Shown here one piece after another: positions 59,954 through 64,000 of a stretch of 64,000 bases of DNA. The notes under the pieces were generated by a model. It was not told the DNA's origin and made no database searches. It saw only the letters and a list, made by a program, of their open reading frames with translations. Within the stretch, counting starts at the first letter, position 1, and each line of letters begins with the position of its first letter. The position numbers and the translations under genes were made by a program. The DNA is from Stenotrophomonas maltophilia (GTDB taxonomy: Bacteria > Pseudomonadota > Gammaproteobacteria > Xanthomonadales > Xanthomonadaceae): contig NZ_CP154630.1 in the NCBI RefSeq assembly GCF_039555535.1, forward strand, positions 2,803,001 to 2,867,000, in the 5' to 3' direction.

Positions 59954-62900
59954 ATGACGTTGCGCGCCGAACGCTCCAAGGTCTCCCGCTCAGCCTTCCC
60001 GTGGCAATCTGCCGCCACCCTGCTGTTGGCCGCCCTCGCCGCTGCCGCACAGGCACAGCCCCTTCCCCCCCGCAGTCAATGGCAGGCCAGCAGTTCCTCG
60101 CAGCAGGTGCCGGCGATGGCGATCAGCCACCTGATCGACGGCGACCCGAAGACCGTCACCGGCGGCGCCTTCAGCCCCGGCCACTGGTTCCAGATCGACC
60201 TGGGCGCGCCCACCCTGCTGGCCGGCGCGCGCCTCACCTGGGATGTCTCCAATCCGGAAGGCTATTCACTGCAGACCTCGCTGGATGGCACGCAGTGGCA
60301 GACCGCGTACACCATGGCCGATTCGCTGGGCGACGTTGAAACGCTGTACTTCGCACCACGCCAGGCACGCTACCTGCGGCTGGCCAGTCCACGGCGCACC
60401 TCCGACTGGGGCGTGTCGATCTTCGAGATGGAGCCACTGGACAGCACACTCAGCGCGCGCATCGGCGGTGTCGATGCGACGCAGGCAGCCGCACTCTGGC
60501 AAGGCGGCAGTCCGGTCGCCTTGCCGACCGGGAAAGGTGGCAGCCACACGCTCGACATCACGCTGCCGCGCACGCAATCCACGGCTGGCCTGGCAGTGGA
60601 ATGGGCCGACGGCGCGCGCGGTGCGGCCCGCCTGCAGGCACAGGACGCCCAAGGCCGCTGGCAGGAACTGACCCACGATGCGCAGGCGGCAGATCACAAG
60701 CAGAGCTGGCTCGCCGCCGATACCGCGCAATCCGTGCGTGCATTCCGCCTGAGCGTGGAGGGTCCTGCACCAACGGTGGCACGCCTGCGCCTGCTCGGGC
60801 CGAAGGCGGTGATGACGCCGATGAAGCAGTACCAGATTGCCGCCAGCGGTGCGCAACGCGCGTTGTTCCCGGCCTCGCTGCAGATGCAGCAGACCTACTG
60901 GACCGCTGTTGGGGTGCATGCCGGGCGACAGAAATCGATCTTCGACGAGTACGGCAACCTGGAAGCGTTCAAGGGCGCGCCGCTGGTGCAGCCGATCTGG
61001 CGCAGCGCCAGTGGGAGCACTGCAGGTGCCGCCGGGCAGAACGTGCAGCATGCTTTGCGTGATGGCTGGAAGCCGATGCCCTCCGCCACCTGGTCGCCGC
61101 AGCCTGGGCTGGAACTGCGCAGCGAAGTGTTCGCCATCGAACGTGATGGCCAGCCGGTGACCTTCCTGCGCCACCGCCTGCACAACACCGGCAGCACCAG
61201 GATCGAAGGCACGCTCAGCCTTGTCGTGCGCCCGATGCAGATGAATCCGCCGTGGCAGAACGGTGGCCTGTCGCCGATCCGCGACGTTGCTGTAGACCGT
61301 CAGGCCGTGCGCATCAATGGCCGCACGTTGTTGTATTCGCTCACGCCGGTATGGGCGTCTGGTGCGGCGCCCTTCGGCAAGGAGGGGGCCACGGAAATCA
61401 CCTCGGCCCTCGCCGTTGGGAAGCTGCCTTCCACCCAGCAGGCACGCGATGAGCAGGGTCTTGCCGCCGCCGCTATGGACTACCGTATCTCGCTGGATCC
61501 GGGTGCCAGTGATGCCGTCGTGGTTGCCTTCCCGCTGGGTACTGCCGCCGCCGATACCAAGGGTGTGCTGCCCGAGGCACCACCGCTCGATCTGGCCTCG
61601 CTGCCGCGCGACGCCAACACGGCATTCGACACCCTGGCCACACAGGCCTCTGCGGACTGGCAGGCACGGCTGGGCCAGGTCGGCCTGCGCCTGCCCGATC
61701 CCTCACTGGTGGACATGCTGCGCGCGCAGGCCGCCTACATGCTGATCAACCAGACCGGCCCAGCCATGCAGCCTGGCCCGCGCAACTACAACCGTTCCTT
61801 CATCCGCGACGGCATGGCCACCTCGGCGGTGCTGCTGCGCATGGGCGAAGCCCGCGTAGCGCGTGACTACCTGGCCTGGTACAGCAAACACGGAGTGCAT
61901 GCCAACGGCCTGGTCTCGCCCATCCTCAACGACGATGGCAGCGTCAATACCGGCTTCGGCTCTGACATCGAGTACGACAGCCAGGGCCAGTACGTCGCGC
62001 TGGTGGCCGATGTCGCGCGTCTCGATGGCGGGCCCGGGTCGGTGCGTGCCTATCTGCCGAAAGTGAAGGCGGCGCTGCGTTTTCTGCAGGAACTGCGCGA
62101 GCGCACGCTGGTGCCCGGCTACAAGGCCGACCAGCCAGCGCCGGAGCGCTTCGCCGGCATTCTTGCGCCATCGATCAGCCACGAGGGCTATCCCTCGCCC
62201 ACCCACAGCTACTGGGATGACTACTGGGGACTGAAGGGCTGGCACGACGGCGCGTGGCTGGCTGAATCGCTGGGCGACCACGAGACTGCGATGTGGGCAC
62301 GGGAACAGTACAAACTGCTTTACGACGCGCTGCACGCCTCGATCCGGGCGACGATGGCGTGGAAGGGCATCGACTTCATTCCCTCCTCGGCCGACCTGGG
62401 CGATGGCGATCCCACCGGGGTATCGATCGCGCTGGATCCGACCGGCGCACAGAGCGTGCTGCCCGCCGAAGCGCTGCGCATCACCTTCGCCCGCTATCTC
62501 GATGACGTGCGCAAGCGCAGCCAGCCCGGCGCGCTGTACGCCTACACGCCATACGAGATCCGCAATGTGCTGAGCTACGTGCACCTTGGCCAGCCACAGG
62601 TGGCCGACGAGCTGCTGCAGGGGCTTCTGCACGATCGGCGCCCGCTTGAGTGGCAGGTGCTGGCCGAAGTGGTGCATTCGCGGCTGCGGTTCCCGCGCTA
62701 TCTCGGCGATATGCCCCATACCTGGATCGGCGCCGAGTACGGCCGCACGCTGTTCGGCATGCTGATGCGCGAAGACGATGATGCGCTGTCGCTGCTGCCA
62801 GGCACGCCGCCGTCGTGGGTGGCGGGCGATGGCTTGGCGGTGGAACGCCTGCCGACGGCGTATGGCACGTTGCAGATGCAGGCGCGGCAGCGCGACGGCG

Positions 62901-63073
62901 TGCTGACGGTGGCGCTTGGCGAGGGGCTGCGCAACGGGACGGCGGTGAAGGTCTGGTGGCCGGCGCGCACGATGCCGAAAACGGTGCGTGTGGATGGACG
63001 TAGCGTTTCCGACTTCGATGCCGAGGGTGTGCGGTTGGCGAAGCCCTTCAAGACGCTGGAGGCGCGTTGGTAG
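59954..63073 (+). CDS. Exported discoidin-domain protein with a glycosidase-like barrel
   Basis: 1039 residues. Signal peptide (SAATLLLAALAAAAQAQP). An F5/8 type C (discoidin) domain at about 38-155 (AISHLIDGDPKTVTGGAFSP; YLRLAS) should bind sugar. A beta-rich middle part is followed from about 590 by an alpha/alpha-barrel-like region with FIRDGMATSAVLLRMG, SHEGYPSPTHSYWDDYWGLK and FPRYLGDMPHTWIGAEYG, as in inverting glycosidases of the GH15/GH65/GH94 shape. Acidic candidates are the Asp in FIRDG and YWDDYW. Secreted or periplasmic. The exact family and substrate cannot be given. A LacI-type site precedes it. Confidence 0.68.
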   Translation: MTLRAERSKVSRSAFPWQSAATLLLAALAAAAQAQPLPPRSQWQASSSSQQVPAMAISHLIDGDPKTVTGGAFSPGHWFQIDLGAPTLLAGARLTWDVSNPEGYSLQTSLDGTQWQTAYTMADSLGDVETLYFAPRQARYLRLASPRRTSDWGVSIFEMEPLDSTLSARIGGVDATQAAALWQGGSPVALPTGKGGSHTLDITLPRTQSTAGLAVEWADGARGAARLQAQDAQGRWQELTHDAQAADHKQSWLAADTAQSVRAFRLSVEGPAPTVARLRLLGPKAVMTPMKQYQIAASGAQRALFPASLQMQQTYWTAVGVHAGRQKSIFDEYGNLEAFKGAPLVQPIWRSASGSTAGAAGQNVQHALRDGWKPMPSATWSPQPGLELRSEVFAIERDGQPVTFLRHRLHNTGSTRIEGTLSLVVRPMQMNPPWQNGGLSPIRDVAVDRQAVRINGRTLLYSLTPVWASGAAPFGKEGATEITSALAVGKLPSTQQARDEQGLAAAAMDYRISLDPGASDAVVVAFPLGTAAADTKGVLPEAPPLDLASLPRDANTAFDTLATQASADWQARLGQVGLRLPDPSLVDMLRAQAAYMLINQTGPAMQPGPRNYNRSFIRDGMATSAVLLRMGEARVARDYLAWYSKHGVHANGLVSPILNDDGSVNTGFGSDIEYDSQGQYVALVADVARLDGGPGSVRAYLPKVKAALRFLQELRERTLVPGYKADQPAPERFAGILAPSISHEGYPSPTHSYWDDYWGLKGWHDGAWLAESLGDHETAMWAREQYKLLYDALHASIRATMAWKGIDFIPSSADLGDGDPTGVSIALDPTGAQSVLPAEALRITFARYLDDVRKRSQPGALYAYTPYEIRNVLSYVHLGQPQVADELLQGLLHDRRPLEWQVLAEVVHSRLRFPRYLGDMPHTWIGAEYGRTLFGMLMREDDDALSLLPGTPPSWVAGDGLAVERLPTAYGTLQMQARQRDGVLTVALGEGLRNGTAVKVWWPARTMPKTVRVDGRSVSDFDAEGVRLAKPFKTLEARW

Positions 63074-63266
63074 AGCAGCCGAGCATGGCTCGGCTCTACA
63101 GAAGGCAGATTCCGCGAGTAGATCCACGCCATGCGTGGATGCTCTTGTAGAGTCGAGCCATGCTCGACTCGTCGCGAGCCGCGCGAACCGCGCGAACCGC
63201 GCGAACCGCAGCCGAGCATGGCTCGGCTCTACAGAAGCGGAGGTAGCGCCGGGCCACGCCCGGCGT
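63074..63266. repeat. Cluster of five SMAG/REP palindromes with a 9-bp tandem repeat
   Basis: Palindromes: 63074-63102 (GCCGAGC stem, inverted), 63118-63140 (GATCCACGC-CAT-GCGTGGAT), 63146-63172 (GTAGAGTCGAGC stem), 63208-63236 (GCCGAGC, inverted) and 63240-63266 (GTAGCGCCGGGC). GCGCGAACC is repeated three times at 63181-63207. Four different stem sequences stand together between two convergent genes. Confidence 0.85.
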
Positions 63267-64000
63267 CACTGCAGCGTCGGCAACCCCGGTGGATTGGTCT
63301 GCGACTGCGGCACCGCTTCCTCGGCCACATTCCAGCGCTTCAGCGCCTGCGCATAGGTGCCGCTGCCGATCTGGGTGTTCAGCGCCTGCGTCACCGCCTC
63401 GGCCAGGCCACTGCCCTTGCGCGTGGTCACCGAGATCGCCGCGGCGTTCGGCCAGCCACCGGGGAACAGGCCCACGCGCCGAACCTTGCCATCGCGTGCC
63501 GAGTACGCGCCGGTGGCATTGGGCTCGAACGAGACATCGGCGCGGCCGGTGATCACCGCCAAGCGGCCGACCACCGCGTCGTCGAAGTACTGGTACTCCA
63601 CCGGCTTCAGGCCCGCGGCGATGTTCTGCTGATCCCACTGACGCAGGATCTGGTCCTGGTTGGTGCTGGCGCCCACCACCACCTTCAGCCCCGCGACATC
63701 CGCCGGCTTCTCGATCTTCTGGATCGGCCCATCAGTGCGCGTGTAGATGCCCAGCAGGTCGTAACGATAGCTGGAGAAATCGAATTTCTTCTTGCGCTCC
63801 TCGGTGACCGTCACATTGGACAGCACCGCATCGTACTTGCCCGATTCCAGCCCCAGCGGCCAATCGGGCCAGGCCACCGGTACGATCACCAGCTTCAGGC
63901 CCAACCCATCGGCGATCAGCCGCGCGATGTCCGGCTCGATGCCGACCACGTCCTTGCTGTCGGCACCATAGTCGGCCAGCGGCAGCTGCCCCGGATGAGT
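63266..64000 (-). CDS. ABC-transporter amino-acid-binding protein, C-terminal part
   Basis: 245 codons in view; the 5' end is beyond the right edge. Family 3 solute-binding marks: VVGIEPDIARLIADGLGLKL, SGKYDAVLSNVTVTEERKKK, DFSSYRY, LKVVVGASTNQDQILRQWDQ and GRADVSFEPNATGAY. These are periplasmic and bind polar amino acids or opines for an inner-membrane ABC importer. The transporter genes are not in the window. Confidence 0.87.
   Translation of the reverse strand, partial: THPGQLPLADYGADSKDVVGIEPDIARLIADGLGLKLVIVPVAWPDWPLGLESGKYDAVLSNVTVTEERKKKFDFSSYRYDLLGIYTRTDGPIQKIEKPADVAGLKVVVGASTNQDQILRQWDQQNIAAGLKPVEYQYFDDAVVGRLAVITGRADVSFEPNATGAYSARDGKVRRVGLFPGGWPNAAAISVTTRKGSGLAEAVTQALNTQIGSGTYAQALKRWNVAEEAVPQSQTNPPGLPTLQ

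Overview
The window is high-GC Gammaproteobacterial chromosome, almost certainly from the Stenotrophomonas maltophilia complex. Three things point there: an APH(3')-IIc-like kanamycin phosphotransferase, many GTAG-headed short palindromes of the SMAG/REP type, and a Xanthomonadaceae-style gene set (ThrA with a Thr/Ile/Val leader peptide, an ALDH7-type dehydrogenase, a pyrD-murB pair). No database search was possible, so names rest on motifs, gene order and remembered family features.

Layout. 1-5.7 kb: start of the thr operon with its leader peptide, an EamA exporter with an AraC regulator, an exported duplicated-domain protein, a secreted choloylglycine-hydrolase-like enzyme, and a BigR-type ArsR repressor divergent from two YeeE/YedE sulfur transporters across a perfect operator. 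5.7-13.5 kb: a BLUF photosensor and a signalling locus in which a three-receiver hybrid kinase, CheR, CheB and a receiver-kinase are coupled by 1- or 4-base overlaps, beside a divergent PAS kinase and receiver. 13.5-23.6 kb: a two-gene surface system, a 2057-residue DUF11-repeat/OmpA protein and a 1229-residue beta-barrel, probably under a Clp/CRP site. 23.8-27.3 kb: regulators, a stress protein and small enzymes.

27.4-43.5 kb is accessory DNA. The main island (29,610-43,456) lies between a 61-bp direct repeat whose right copy is the 3' part of tRNA-Arg(CCT). It holds decayed integrases, excisionase-like genes, capsid, tail and Dam fragments and small phage genes. Among them are four genes (34,150; 35,245; 39,586; 40,475; all minus strand) for single-TM proteins sharing a short N-terminus with C-x6-C, each with the same TGGCAGAAT box 29-31 bases before the start codon but different cytoplasmic regions. 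One sits between a truncated and a complete copy of the same small phage gene. I regard this set, plus a related two-TM protein and an exported/membrane protein pair, as the most likely undescribed system. Phage exclusion is a hypothesis only. An older remnant with its own integrase end lies left of the island.

43.7-64 kb is ordinary chromosome: ALDH7, SDRs, DUF4190, methyltransferase, pyrD, murB, EamA, two phosphotransferases, a TetR-DUF418 pair, DoxX, an EAL protein, a TetR/MBL-fold divergent pair, a discoidin-glycosidase-like exported protein and the 3' end of an amino-acid-binding protein gene. Several regulators here sit beside clean palindromic operators.
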